Source: Niabella beijingensis | GTDB taxonomy: Bacteria; Bacteroidota; Bacteroidia; Chitinophagales; Chitinophagaceae | NCBI RefSeq assembly: GCF_020034665.1 | Contig: NZ_JAIQDI010000001.1 | Location: forward strand, 3,348,001-3,412,000 | Direction of reading: 5' to 3' | Length of the DNA: 64,000 nucleotides | In this document: piece after piece, positions 9,581 through 18,206 of the stretch | Numbering within the stretch: position 1 is the first letter of the stretch | Layout: each line of letters starts with the position of its first letter | Position numbers and translations under genes: made by a program | The notes under the pieces: model-generated | The model's database searches: none | The model's input: only the letters and a program-made list of their open reading frames with translations | Told to the model about the DNA's origin: nothing

Positions 9581-10333
9581 ATGAAAGTAATACCATTGTC
9601 TGAAGGAAGTTTTACCGTTGATGCTACCAAGCAATTTATCCCGTTCCGGTTGAGTGAAGATGAAATGAGTAACAGGACGCATGGAAGTTTGCTGGTAGAG
9701 ATACAGCCTTTTCTTATCATCACTTCAAAGGATGTGCTGCTGCTGGATACCGGCCTGGGGTTTCATCACCAGGAAAGCGATGAAATGCAGCTGATACAAC
9801 ATCTGGCGGAACAGGGCATACAATCGGGGGATGTAACAAAAGTGCTGATGAGTCACCTGCATAAAGATCATGTCGGCGGCATGGTGAATCCTGGTACCGG
9901 GCGGCCGGCTTTTGAGAATGCCACGTATTATATACAGGAGCGGGAAGCTGCTTTTGCAAAAGAGAAGGGAGGCCCATCCTACGATATTTCGAAGATAGAG
10001 CCGGTACTGGCTGCCAATACTTCGTTTTTGAAGGAAGACAGTGGTGTTATCGACGGCTATATCCGTTATACGGTTACCGGAGCACATTCAAAATACCATC
10101 AGGTTTTTTGGATAGAAGAGGAAGGCGGGCTGCTCTTTTTTGGTGCTGATGATGCACCGCAGTACCAGCAGATGAAGCACCGTTTTGCCGCGAAATATGA
10201 TTATGATGGTAAAAAAGCGATGGAACTACGTTCTCAATGGTGGCAGACCGGCAGGGAAGAAGGCTGGCAGTTCCTGTTTTATCATGATACCCGCAAGCCC
10301 GTGGCATTTCCCAAAACAGAGGAGCCGGGATAG
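9581..10333 (+). CDS. Metallo-beta-lactamase-fold hydrolase
   Basis: This is a cytoplasmic metal-dependent hydrolase of the metallo-beta-lactamase superfamily, of the lactonase/glyoxalase-like type. The metal motif HxHxDH is plain in SHLHKDHVGG (about residues 90-99). A later metal-ligand His is likely in VTGAHSKYHQVFW (about 165-178) and an Asp in FFGADDAP (about 186-193). The length of 250 residues is ordinary and no signal peptide is visible. The substrate cannot be named. Quorum-quenching lactonases share this layout, but so do many unrelated hydrolases. It stands alone behind the inverted repeat at 9551-9580 and converges with the sigma operon. Confidence 0.82.
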   Translation: MKVIPLSEGSFTVDATKQFIPFRLSEDEMSNRTHGSLLVEIQPFLIITSKDVLLLDTGLGFHHQESDEMQLIQHLAEQGIQSGDVTKVLMSHLHKDHVGGMVNPGTGRPAFENATYYIQEREAAFAKEKGGPSYDISKIEPVLAANTSFLKEDSGVIDGYIRYTVTGAHSKYHQVFWIEEEGGLLFFGADDAPQYQQMKHRFAAKYDYDGKKAMELRSQWWQTGREEGWQFLFYHDTRKPVAFPKTEEPG

Positions 10334-10340
10334 GGGCAAT

Positions 10341-10370
10341 AAAAAAGGCCTGCCCTGAAAAGAGCTGGCC
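10341..10370 (-). terminator. Possible terminator of the 10.5-12.0 kb sigma operon
   Basis: Read on the minus strand, GGCC-a-GCTC pairs with GGGC-a-GGCC (one A-A mismatch, one G-T pair) around a short loop and is followed by TTTTTTATT. It lies about 105 bases after the last gene of the operon, which lowers confidence. Confidence 0.4.
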
Positions 10371-10474
10371 GTTGCTAACCTATGAAAAACACCAATGCAA
10401 ATATAAATAGCCTTCAGATACAAAAAAAATTTTTGTCTGCAAATATTTGTTTAAACATTGTTTTTAGAAAATTT

Positions 10475-10849
10475 TTAGTTTTCCTTAACATTTCTTTTTT
10501 TCAGTTCTTCCCTGATTTTTTTGCGGAAAAGTTGCTCGGCAGCAAAGAAACGGGTGGCGCGGGCCTCGCCGATAATGGGTGTAAAGCGTTTCCGGTAGTC
10601 TATTTTCAAAGAGATACGCTCCTGCTCCCGGAGCAGCGGATCTTTATTGGTTTTGCTGATGTTCTTGGCATCATTGAGGTAGCGGATCACCAGGGGACGC
10701 AGCTGTTTTTTTTCTGCAGGGGTTAAACTGATTTTTTCCGTGAGGAAATCCAGAAAAACTTCATGCACTTTTGGCCCGGGTGCGGATGCGTTCTGCGTCC
10801 GTCCCGGAAGCCCCGTCAGTAGCAGTAAAAAGATAAAAATAAGTCGCAT
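10475..10849 (-). CDS. Small exported helical protein
   Basis: I do not recognise this 124-residue protein as a named family. It begins with a clear signal peptide (MRLIFIFLLLLTGLPGRTQ). The mature part is highly charged and probably all-helical, with the stretch LTPAEKKQLRPLVIRYLND that resembles the LTxxQ-type helices of periplasmic Spy/CpxP-like proteins only in a general way. Its ATG overlaps the stop codon of the anti-sigma-like gene upstream by one base, so it is translationally coupled and is the third gene of a sigma/anti-sigma operon. A role in envelope stress sensing is plausible inference. Confidence 0.7.
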   Translation of the reverse strand: MRLIFIFLLLLTGLPGRTQNASAPGPKVHEVFLDFLTEKISLTPAEKKQLRPLVIRYLNDAKNISKTNKDPLLREQERISLKIDYRKRFTPIIGEARATRFFAAEQLFRKKIREELKKRNVKEN

Positions 10850-11412
10850 CAGTTTAGAAATAGTTCATCATTGCCTTCTGCAGTTTCATTTAAAAAACGG
10901 GCGAGTTCTGCGTCAGGAACATTTTTAAACAATATGGTCATATCGGCCCCATTGGTGGCCGCCGGCTGCTGAGGCAGGATCTTTTCCTTTAACGTTGCAT
11001 CTTCCGGCTGTATGAATCGTTCCAGTTGTTCATTGCTGAGCTGATCGACTGCTGTTGTAACCGGCAGCGACGCCGTTTCTCCCGGCAGTGGTTTTTTCGT
11101 AAACAGGAAAATGGAGGTAACGGCGAGCAGGATAAAGCTGGCGGCTATGGCCAGTCCTTTTTTGAAAGGGATCAGCCGGCCTCTGTTCACGCGGAACTGC
11201 TCAAAGTAGTACCCGGGTACGGCGTAGGGCATTTCCCTGGAAACCGTTTCCGGAAGCAGCGGGTCTTCTGTTGTGTTTTCGGATTGCCGGATCGCCGTTT
11301 TTAACCGGTCTTCCAGGGTTTCAAAATAATGCTCCGGCAGGGTAAAATCAGCCTGGGGATCCTGTTGTTTCCGGATCCCGGTCAGGATGTTATATGAAGG
11401 TTCCTGTTTCAT
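10849..11412 (-). CDS. Single-pass membrane protein, probable anti-sigma factor
   Basis: The 187-residue protein has a cytoplasmic N-terminal part (about 1-80) with two similar segments, LPEHYFETLEDRL and VPGYYFEQFRVN. One transmembrane helix follows (about 88-106, GLAIAASFILLAVTSIFLF), then a periplasmic tail. This topology, and its position 37 bases after an ECF sigma gene, are what is expected of an anti-sigma factor, although no zinc-binding HxxxCxxC motif is present. I infer that it holds the neighbouring sigma factor at the membrane. Its stop codon overlaps the start of the exported protein that follows. Confidence 0.68.
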   Translation of the reverse strand: MKQEPSYNILTGIRKQQDPQADFTLPEHYFETLEDRLKTAIRQSENTTEDPLLPETVSREMPYAVPGYYFEQFRVNRGRLIPFKKGLAIAASFILLAVTSIFLFTKKPLPGETASLPVTTAVDQLSNEQLERFIQPEDATLKEKILPQQPAATNGADMTILFKNVPDAELARFLNETAEGNDELFLN

Positions 11413-11449
11413 AGCATTCAGGTTTATGACCCGTTTTTTCTTCTTTTGT

Positions 11450-12001
11450 TTAACTGTTCCGTAAATATTTTTCTACTTTTTTTGCCGCATGATGGTAGCT
11501 GGCTTTTAATGCGCCTTCCGTCACGCCCAGTATCTCGCTCATTTTCTGATAGGGCATTTCGTCAAAATACCGAAGGTTGAAGATCAGCCGTTGCTGTTCC
11601 GGCAGCTGCTGGATGGCCAGCTGCAGTTTCCATTCGGCCCTGTTGGCATCAAAATGAGGATCTGCCCGTATCTGTTCCGTTAAGTCGCTTTCATGATCTG
11701 TTGCAAAAAATGTTCTTTTTTTCTTTTGGTTTTGCAGATGGGTAATGCTTTCATTGGTGCTGATACGGTAGAGCCAGGTATAGAGACCGCTTTCTGCGCG
11801 GAAATTGGCCAGTCCCTTCCAGGTTTTGATAAAAACATTCTGCAATACATCATCTGCATCCTCATGTACGATCACCATGCGCCGTATATGCCAGTAAAGC
11901 CGCTCTTTATACTTGTTTACTAGGGCGGTAAAAGCCGCTTCTTTCGTGTCAGGGTTACGAAAAAGTGCCAATAAAGTCTCATCACTTTGAAATTGTTCCA
12001 T
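11450..12001 (-). CDS. RNA polymerase ECF sigma factor
   Basis: A 183-residue sigma-70 family factor of the extracytoplasmic-function class. Region 2 (about residues 20-90) includes HEDADDVLQNVFIKTWKGL, which binds core polymerase and the -10 element. Region 4 (about 125-180) includes LPEQQRLIFNLRYFDEMPYQKMSEILGV followed by the helix-turn-helix for -35 recognition. It is the first gene of a three-gene operon with the anti-sigma-like and exported proteins. The regulon cannot be deduced, but the arrangement suggests a cell-envelope signal. The start ATG at 12001 gives normal family length. Confidence 0.92.
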   Translation of the reverse strand: MEQFQSDETLLALFRNPDTKEAAFTALVNKYKERLYWHIRRMVIVHEDADDVLQNVFIKTWKGLANFRAESGLYTWLYRISTNESITHLQNQKKKRTFFATDHESDLTEQIRADPHFDANRAEWKLQLAIQQLPEQQRLIFNLRYFDEMPYQKMSEILGVTEGALKASYHHAAKKVEKYLRNS

Positions 12002-12100
12002 TCAGACGCCTGGTATTCTTTGACCAGTAAGATAGGTAAAAGTTTAATAGCGAAATATGAATTATGAAAGGTGAATGGCGAGGTTGCCAAAGGGACCTGA

Positions 12101-12136
12101 AAAAGCCGGAACGATAGACATTGCTACGGTTCCGGC
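12101..12136 (-). terminator. Intrinsic terminator after the transketolase gene
   Basis: A perfect 8-bp stem GCCGGAAC/GTTCCGGC (12105-12112 with 12129-12136) with a 16-base loop is followed on the minus strand by TTTTTC. It lies about 40 bases past the stop codon of the transketolase subunit. Confidence 0.65.
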
Positions 12137-12172
12137 CTGTTATTTTAAGTAGTTCCCTTTTGCTTCCTGTAC

Positions 12173-13135
12173 TTAACCCGCCTTCCTGGCGATCACTTTT
12201 TCGGCTGCGGCCACGATATCCGGAATATCCAGGTGGTATTTTTTTAACAGTTGATCGGGGGTACCACTTTCGCCAAACGTATCCTGGGTGCCGATGTATT
12301 CGATGGGTACGGGGAAATGTTTGGCAGCGCACTGGGCGATCATATCTCCCAGACCGCCAATCACATTATGTTCTTCTGCAGTAACAGCGCATTTGGTCTT
12401 TTTAATGGAGGCGATAACCGCTTCTTCATCCAGTGGTTTAATGGTGTGAATATTGATCACTTCCACGCTGATGCCTTTTTCTTCAAGAATTATCCCCGCC
12501 TGGATGGCATTCCATACCAGGTGTCCGCAGGCAAAGATCGTTACATCCGTTCCCTCAGAAAATTGCTGGGCCTTGCCGAATACAAAATCTTCCTCTTTGG
12601 TAAAAATAGGCCAGGAAGGGCGGCCGAAACGCAGGTAAAACGGACCATCGATGGCGGCAATGGCCTTGGTGGCCGCCTTGGTCTGACTGTAATCGCAAGG
12701 CACTACCACGGACATGCCCGGCAGCATTTTCATCATACCGATGTCTTCCAGGATCTGGTGTGTGGCACCGTCTTCACCGAGGGTCACACCGGCATGTGAG
12801 GCGCATATTTTTACATTTTTCCCGCTATACGCGACGGACTGGCGGATCTGGTCGTACACACGTCCGGTACTGAAGTTGGCGAAAGTAGTGGTAAACGGTA
12901 TATGGCCTCCGATGGTTAAACCGGCTGCTACCCCCATCATATTGGCCTCCCCGATGCCACACTGTACAAAACGGTCAGGAAATTCCTTTACAAACTGGTT
13001 CAGTTTCATCGATCCCAGCAAATCTGCGGTCAGTGCCACGATTTTATCGTTGCTGCGTGCAGCTTCCACAATACCATCACCAAACCCGCTGCGGGTATCT
13101 TTTTTTCCTGTAGATTGGATGTCCTTTAACGCCAT
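12173..13135 (-). CDS. Transketolase, C-terminal subunit (split enzyme)
   Basis: The 320-residue protein matches the pyrimidine-binding and C-terminal domains of transketolase, which moves two-carbon units in the pentose phosphate pathway with thiamine diphosphate. Visible motifs are CGIGEANMMGVAAGL (catalytic Glu that activates the cofactor), FTTTFANFSTGRVYDQIRQSVAY and ASHAGVTLGEDGATHQ. The other half, which carries the diphosphate-binding domain, is not adjacent on either side. It must be encoded elsewhere for an active enzyme to form. The relatives of DXP synthase share the domain but the sequence is closer to the transketolase subunit type. A TACTTTTG -7 element lies 18 bases upstream. 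Confidence 0.9.
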   Translation of the reverse strand: MALKDIQSTGKKDTRSGFGDGIVEAARSNDKIVALTADLLGSMKLNQFVKEFPDRFVQCGIGEANMMGVAAGLTIGGHIPFTTTFANFSTGRVYDQIRQSVAYSGKNVKICASHAGVTLGEDGATHQILEDIGMMKMLPGMSVVVPCDYSQTKAATKAIAAIDGPFYLRFGRPSWPIFTKEEDFVFGKAQQFSEGTDVTIFACGHLVWNAIQAGIILEEKGISVEVINIHTIKPLDEEAVIASIKKTKCAVTAEEHNVIGGLGDMIAQCAAKHFPVPIEYIGTQDTFGESGTPDQLLKKYHLDIPDIVAAAEKVIARKAG

Positions 13136-13153
13136 AATTTATTTTTGAGGCTA

Positions 13154-13161
13154 CAAAAGTA
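13154..13161 (-). promoter_or_regulatory. -7 promoter element of the transketolase gene
   Basis: TACTTTTG on the minus strand matches the Bacteroidota TAnnTTTG element exactly and lies 18 bases before the ATG. No convincing -33 TTTG was found. Confidence 0.5.
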
Positions 13162-13320
13162 ATGTTTCTGCCAAAGAATTGAGCATAAGTTTTAGATCAG
13201 ATTCATTTATATTTGAAGAAATTACATCATCGGCCGGAGTATTTTACCCGCCGGCGTTTCAGGGGCTTTCTGTTAATGAAAGTATAAGCTTAAAAATGAT
13301 TTCTGTACTTGGAGTTTTAC

Positions 13321-13352
13321 TTTGTTAATTTGGATTATTTACTTCACCTTTG
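13321..13352 (+). promoter_or_regulatory. Promoter of the mreB-rodA operon
   Basis: TTTG at 13321-13324 and CACCTTTG at 13345-13352 are separated by 20 bases, fitting the Bacteroidota -33/-7 arrangement with CA in place of TA. The mreB ATG follows 38 bases downstream. Confidence 0.55.
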
Positions 13353-13390
13353 CTCCTCACGAAAACACAAGAAATTTTATTAATTAAGGA

Positions 13391-14416
13391 ATGGGACTCT
13401 TTAACTGGTTTACACAAGAAATAGCAATGGATCTGGGTACCGCAAATACCCTTATTATACATAACGATGAAGTGGCTGTAAATGAGCCGAGTATTGTGGC
13501 ATTAAACCGCAATAATCCCAAAGAGGTACTGGCAGTGGGGAAACGGGCGCTGATGATGCACGAAAAAACGCACGAAAGCATCCGCACTGTGCGGCCTTTA
13601 AAAGATGGGGTGATCGCGGATTTTAACGCTGCAGAACTGATGATCCGTGAGCTGATCAAACTGGTGTATCCCAAGAAGCCCCTGTTCCCTCCCAGCTGGA
13701 GGATGATGATCTGCATTCCGTCCTCGATCACCGAGGTGGAAAAAAGAGCCGTAAGGGACAGTGCCGAACAGGCAGGAGCCAAGGAGGTATACCTGATCCA
13801 CGAGCCGATGGCCGCAGCACTGGGTATCGGCATCGATGTGGAAGAGCCGGTTGGTAACATGATCATTGACATTGGCGGAGGAACCACCGGTATCACCGTA
13901 ATCGCCCTTGCCGGTATTGTATGTGATCAGAGCATCCGTATTGCGGGTGATGAGTTCACGGCAGATATTATGGAAGCCCTGCGCCGTTATCACAGTCTGC
14001 TGATCGGGGAACGTACGGCCGAACAGATCAAGATACAGGTAGGAGCCGCCATGAAAGACCTGGAAAACCCGCCGGATGATATCCCGGTGAATGGCCGCGA
14101 CCTGGTTACAGGTATACCAAAGCAGATCATGGTAAGTTTCCAGGAAATTGCAGAAGCACTGGATAAAAGCATTTTTAAAATAGAAGAAGCCATTCTTAAA
14201 GCGCTGGAACAAACACCGCCGGAACTGGCCGGCGACATCTACCGAAGAGGCCTGTATCTTACAGGAGGCGGAGCGTTGCTGCGCGGCCTTGACAAACGGC
14301 TTAGCCAAAAAATAAAATTACCGGTTCATATTGCGGATGATCCGCTGAAGAGTGTGGTAAGGGGTACGGGCATCGCGTTGAAAAATTACGACCGTTATCC
14401 TTTTGTAATGCGTTAA
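13391..14416 (+). CDS. mreB: Rod shape-determining protein MreB
   Basis: MreB is the bacterial actin homologue whose membrane-associated filaments orient the elongation machinery. Actin-type nucleotide motifs are visible: IAMDLGTANTLI (about 11-22), IDIGGGTTGITVIAL (about 158-172) and LTGGGALLRGL (about 291-301). The N-terminus MGLFNWFTQE is a likely amphipathic membrane anchor. The 341-residue length is standard. It heads a five-gene same-strand run mreB-mreC-mreD-mrdA-rodA, so it is probably co-transcribed with mreC and mreD from the promoter at 13321-13352. Confidence 0.98.
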   Translation: MGLFNWFTQEIAMDLGTANTLIIHNDEVAVNEPSIVALNRNNPKEVLAVGKRALMMHEKTHESIRTVRPLKDGVIADFNAAELMIRELIKLVYPKKPLFPPSWRMMICIPSSITEVEKRAVRDSAEQAGAKEVYLIHEPMAAALGIGIDVEEPVGNMIIDIGGGTTGITVIALAGIVCDQSIRIAGDEFTADIMEALRRYHSLLIGERTAEQIKIQVGAAMKDLENPPDDIPVNGRDLVTGIPKQIMVSFQEIAEALDKSIFKIEEAILKALEQTPPELAGDIYRRGLYLTGGGALLRGLDKRLSQKIKLPVHIADDPLKSVVRGTGIALKNYDRYPFVMR

Positions 14417-14471
14417 TCCATCAAACCGTTTTGTTCTCGCTTGGCGAAACAGGCGTTAAATTTAACACCCG

Positions 14472-15347
14472 GTGCGTAATATATTTTTGTTCATCAGGCG
14501 GTTTTCGGTTTTTATAGGCTTTCTGATCCTACAGGGAATCTGCTTGTATAACTTGTTTACGTACAATCGATTGCATCGAGTTAAGGGATTGGATGCCGCA
14601 GGGCGGGTTACCAGCTATTTTAATTCCAAATACAATTCCCTTGAAGATTTTTTCCGTATGAAAGCGGAAAACAAACGGGTGCACCAGCTCAATGATTCCC
14701 TGATGAACCTTATGAAGGAGAACTTCGTAACGGTTGATACCAATGCCATCTTGGTGCATGACACGGCCGCAGTAGATACAACGGGGAAGGCCCGTCAATA
14801 TGTATGGAGAACGGCCCAGGTATTGTATGCTACGGTGAACAGCGATAAAAATTATCTTCAGATCAACCGGGGTACCAGTTCGGGAGTGGAGGCAGATATG
14901 GGGGTTTTCAGTTCCAATGGCGGGCTTGTAGGAAAAGTGGTAAATGCAGGCAGGAATTTCAGCGAAGTGATGATCCTGCTGCATGTGATGAATAAACTAA
15001 GCGTTCAGCTGAAAAAAACGGGCAATTCGGGCATCATCTCCTGGGATGGAAAGACGCCGACCGAACTTACGCTGAACGGCATTCCAAAAACGGACTCGGT
15101 GCATGTAGGGGATACGATCCTTACCGGCAATTACTCACTGAGTTATCCGCCGGGTAAAATGGTTGGAACCGTGATCCGCGTGTTAAAGGATGAGGCCACC
15201 AATTTTTTCATTCTCAAAATAAAACCCGCAGCTAATTTTGGAGGCCTGCAGCAGGTTTTTGTGGTGGAGAACCTGAACTATGCGGTTCAGCGCCAGCTGA
15301 GTGATGAAACCATTAAAAAAGTAGAAGCAAAATCCGGAAATAAGTGA
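14472..15347 (+). CDS. mreC: Rod shape-determining protein MreC
   Basis: MreC is the periplasmic scaffold that activates PBP2/RodA. The 291-residue protein starts with GTG and has a single N-terminal transmembrane helix (about 10-27, FSVFIGFLILQGICLYNLF). A coiled-coil helix follows (about 58-82). The beta-rich core contains TSSGVEADMGVFSSNGGLVGKV and SYPPGKMVGTVIRV, typical of MreC. It starts 55 bases after mreB and its stop overlaps the GTG start of mreD by 4 bases, so it is translationally coupled to mreD. Confidence 0.95.
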   Translation: MRNIFLFIRRFSVFIGFLILQGICLYNLFTYNRLHRVKGLDAAGRVTSYFNSKYNSLEDFFRMKAENKRVHQLNDSLMNLMKENFVTVDTNAILVHDTAAVDTTGKARQYVWRTAQVLYATVNSDKNYLQINRGTSSGVEADMGVFSSNGGLVGKVVNAGRNFSEVMILLHVMNKLSVQLKKTGNSGIISWDGKTPTELTLNGIPKTDSVHVGDTILTGNYSLSYPPGKMVGTVIRVLKDEATNFFILKIKPAANFGGLQQVFVVENLNYAVQRQLSDETIKKVEAKSGNK

Positions 15348-15877
15348 GTGATCTAGTAAAAAATATAATCCGCTTTTTACTGTTTGTGTTTGTACAGGTT
15401 TACGTATTGGATGTAATGCCGCACCTGCATGAATTGATCACCCCCTATCTCTATTTCTTATTTTTATTGTGGCTGCCTTTTTCCATTAAAAAAGGCTGGC
15501 TCCTGCTATTGGGATTTTTGCTGGGCATGACCGTCGATTATTTTACAATGACACCTGGTTTGCATGCGGCCGCCTGCGTACTGGTGGCCTTTTTGCGCCC
15601 GCTGATCATACACCTGCTCTCCCCGAAAGACGCCACCGGCTATACCTACCAGGAGCCCTCGCCCAAGGCCATGGGATGGAGTGCTTACGGGCTTTATGCG
15701 CTGTTGCTTTCCTTTGCTCATAACTTTTACCTCTTGTTCCTGGAATGGTTATCGTTCGGGTCTTTTATGAACTTTCTTGTAAAAGTGCTTTGCGCTACCG
15801 CTATCAGCATGCTGCTCATTTTTATTACTGAGCTCCTGTTCTTCCGCAAACAACGCTACCGTACGAATACAGCGTAA
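15344..15877 (+). CDS. mreD: Rod shape-determining protein MreD
   Basis: A 177-residue integral membrane protein with about five hydrophobic helices: FLLFVFVQVYVLDVM, YLYFLFLLWLPF, GWLLLLGFLLGMTVDYF, ALLLSFAHNFYLLFL and ATAISMLLIFITELLFF. MreD is the poorly conserved membrane partner of MreC in the elongasome, and TVDYFTMTPGLHAAACVLVAFLRP is typical of it. The GTG start overlaps the mreC stop (GTGA). Identification relies on topology, this motif and position directly after mreC. Confidence 0.92.
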   Translation: MSDLVKNIIRFLLFVFVQVYVLDVMPHLHELITPYLYFLFLLWLPFSIKKGWLLLLGFLLGMTVDYFTMTPGLHAAACVLVAFLRPLIIHLLSPKDATGYTYQEPSPKAMGWSAYGLYALLLSFAHNFYLLFLEWLSFGSFMNFLVKVLCATAISMLLIFITELLFFRKQRYRTNTA

Positions 15878-16076
15878 CTGCCGTCAGATCTCAGCTATCA
15901 GAATTGAGAAGGGAGTGAAGCCTCAAGATGGATGCCCAGGGTTCAGGACAATGCTTAGCTGACTGCTGAAAGCTCATAGCTGACAGCTATTAAAAATGTT
16001 CCCCGGTCAATTTGAGGTCATTACCAGTTTTATGCTATTTTTGGTTTTTCTTTAATAAAAGTTCCCAGGTTTTACT

Positions 16077-18206
16077 ATGTCGGTGTTCAATAAGTCAAGA
16101 AGTTATATTATACGGATCATATTCCTGTCCGTATTTATAATCATTATTGCCCAGCTGGCCAACCTGCAGCTGGTAAGCAATAAGTACCTGGAACTTGCAA
16201 AGAATAATGCGGTATTTCAAAAGATCTTATATCCCGAACGGGGAATTATTTTCGACCGGAACGGGAAGGCCGTGCTGAACAATACCATCATGTTCGACCT
16301 GATGGTAACACCGGCAGAAGTGAAGAATTTTGATACCCTGGCTTTCTGTAATCTCCTGCAGATCGATACCGCTGAGTTCCGCACCCGTATTGTAAATGCG
16401 ATCATTAAAAATTCAAGAGTGCGCCCCTCCATTTTCCATTCGCTGCTGACACCGGAAATGCAGGCACGTTTTGAAGAGAACAGCTGGCGTTTTCCGGGCT
16501 TTGTATTGCAGCAGCGCCCGGTGCGTACCTATCCTTATAATGTAGGGGCTCATATCCTCGGTTATATCAGCGAGGTGGACGCAAAGGATATTGAACGTTC
16601 TGCCAGTTTTTACCGCATGGGTGATTATGTGGGCAAGAACGGACTGGAATATACTTATGAAAAAGTGCTGATGGGGCAGCGGGGGGTGCAGTACATGATC
16701 AAGGATAATAAGAACCGGCTGGTAGGGCATTATGAGAACGGTGAATTTGATACCACGGCGGTGGCCGGCCGTGGTCTGAAGACCCATCTGGACGTGGACC
16801 TGCAGGTGCTGGCAGAAAAGCTGCTCAACAACAAGGTTGGCTCTGTAGTGGCACTGGATCCAAAGACCGGCGGTATCCTGGCGATGGCCTCGGGTCCGGT
16901 ATTCAACCCGAATGATCTTACCGGTCCCGATAAGAACGCCAACTATGCAAAAATGGTATTGAATGTAAGGGCTCCTTTGCTGAACCGGGGCATTAAAGGG
17001 CGCTATCCACCCGGCTCCACCTTTAAGCCGCTGGGCGGACTGGTGGCGCTGGATGAAGGGGTGATCACTCCGTCTTACGGATATGCCTGTCCGGGCCGCT
17101 ATTATGGCTGCGGAGCGGGGAAACCGGCCTGTACGCATTCCGGTGGCGGACATGCTGCCAATTTAAGACTGGCTATCGCTAATTCCTGTAACTCTTATTT
17201 TGTGCAGGTGTACCGGATGGCCGTAGATAATCCCAGGATGGGCAATATGCGCAAAGGGTATGAAGGCTGGGAAACCTATATGCATAAATTCGGGTTGGGC
17301 GTGCGCCTGGGAGTGGACCTGCCCAGCGAGGACAAAGGAAATATCCCAACTGTAGCCGTCTATGATAAGGAATACCGGGGCTCCTGGAACTCCTGTACCA
17401 ACCTTACCCTGGGTATCGGCCAGGACAAGATGCTGGCCACCCCGCTGCAGCTCGCAAATGCCATGTCGATCATCGCCAACAAAGGCTATTATTACATACC
17501 GCATTTTGTGGACAGTATTGACGGTGAAACAGCAGCCGATGCCCCGATCCTGGCAAAATACCGGGAAAAACATGCGGTGCTCACGCATATTTCGGATACG
17601 GCCTACAACGCTATTATCAATGGGATGAATGATGTGGTAACACGCGGAACCGCGCGGGTGGCCATGATCCCGGGCATTGATGTATGTGCAAAAACAGGTA
17701 CTGCAGAAAACTATACAATACTGGACCGCAGACGGATCAAATTGAAAGACAACTCCATGTTTGTTTGTTTTGCACCCAAGGACAACCCCAAAATAGCCGT
17801 TGCTGTTGCGGTGGAAAACGCCGGATACGGCGCCACCTGGGCAGGACCGATCGCACGGATCCTGATGGAAAAATACCTGCTGGACAGCCTGACCAACAAA
17901 AGCAAGGCCGACCTGGAACGGATTTCCAATACCAACCTGATGCCTTCTTATTATGACCGGTTGCAGTATATTACCGACTCCACCCGGGCCGAGCAGTGGG
18001 CAAAGATCCGTAAGGACAGCACCCAGCTCCGCCGCTATCTGAAGGGCAGCCCGAAAGCAGCGCCTAAAAAGGACTCTGCACAGGCCCAGGGCGCCCCGAA
18101 GCCAGCACAAAAGCCGCAGCAGAAAAAGCCCGCGGCGCTCATTACATTTATAACAGAAGATAGAAAATACAGGAGACCCGTTACCGTTTTCGAAGAATTT
18201 ATATGA
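16077..18206 (+). CDS. mrdA: Penicillin-binding protein 2 (elongation transpeptidase)
   Basis: PBP2 is the monofunctional class B transpeptidase that cross-links peptidoglycan during side-wall growth. A signal-anchor helix (about 10-27) precedes the pedestal region with YPERGIIFDRNG. The transpeptidase domain has all three active-site motifs: STFK with Ser314 and Lys317, SCN at 370-372, and KTG at 539-541. Past about residue 660 the protein has a Lys/Pro/Ala/Gln-rich low-complexity stretch and a short conserved end, making it longer (709 residues) than the E. coli protein. The gap from mreD (199 bases) carries only degenerate repeats. The stop overlaps rodA by 4 bases. Confidence 0.96.
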   Translation: MSVFNKSRSYIIRIIFLSVFIIIIAQLANLQLVSNKYLELAKNNAVFQKILYPERGIIFDRNGKAVLNNTIMFDLMVTPAEVKNFDTLAFCNLLQIDTAEFRTRIVNAIIKNSRVRPSIFHSLLTPEMQARFEENSWRFPGFVLQQRPVRTYPYNVGAHILGYISEVDAKDIERSASFYRMGDYVGKNGLEYTYEKVLMGQRGVQYMIKDNKNRLVGHYENGEFDTTAVAGRGLKTHLDVDLQVLAEKLLNNKVGSVVALDPKTGGILAMASGPVFNPNDLTGPDKNANYAKMVLNVRAPLLNRGIKGRYPPGSTFKPLGGLVALDEGVITPSYGYACPGRYYGCGAGKPACTHSGGGHAANLRLAIANSCNSYFVQVYRMAVDNPRMGNMRKGYEGWETYMHKFGLGVRLGVDLPSEDKGNIPTVAVYDKEYRGSWNSCTNLTLGIGQDKMLATPLQLANAMSIIANKGYYYIPHFVDSIDGETAADAPILAKYREKHAVLTHISDTAYNAIINGMNDVVTRGTARVAMIPGIDVCAKTGTAENYTILDRRRIKLKDNSMFVCFAPKDNPKIAVAVAVENAGYGATWAGPIARILMEKYLLDSLTNKSKADLERISNTNLMPSYYDRLQYITDSTRAEQWAKIRKDSTQLRRYLKGSPKAAPKKDSAQAQGAPKPAQKPQQKKPAALITFITEDRKYRRPVTVFEEFI

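Noticed and set aside
15878..16076. Degenerate AGCTATCAG/CTGACAGCTA-like sequence between mreD and mrdA
   Set aside because: The arms are too imperfect to define an element; a similar stretch before rpoA (91-195) is equally unclear.
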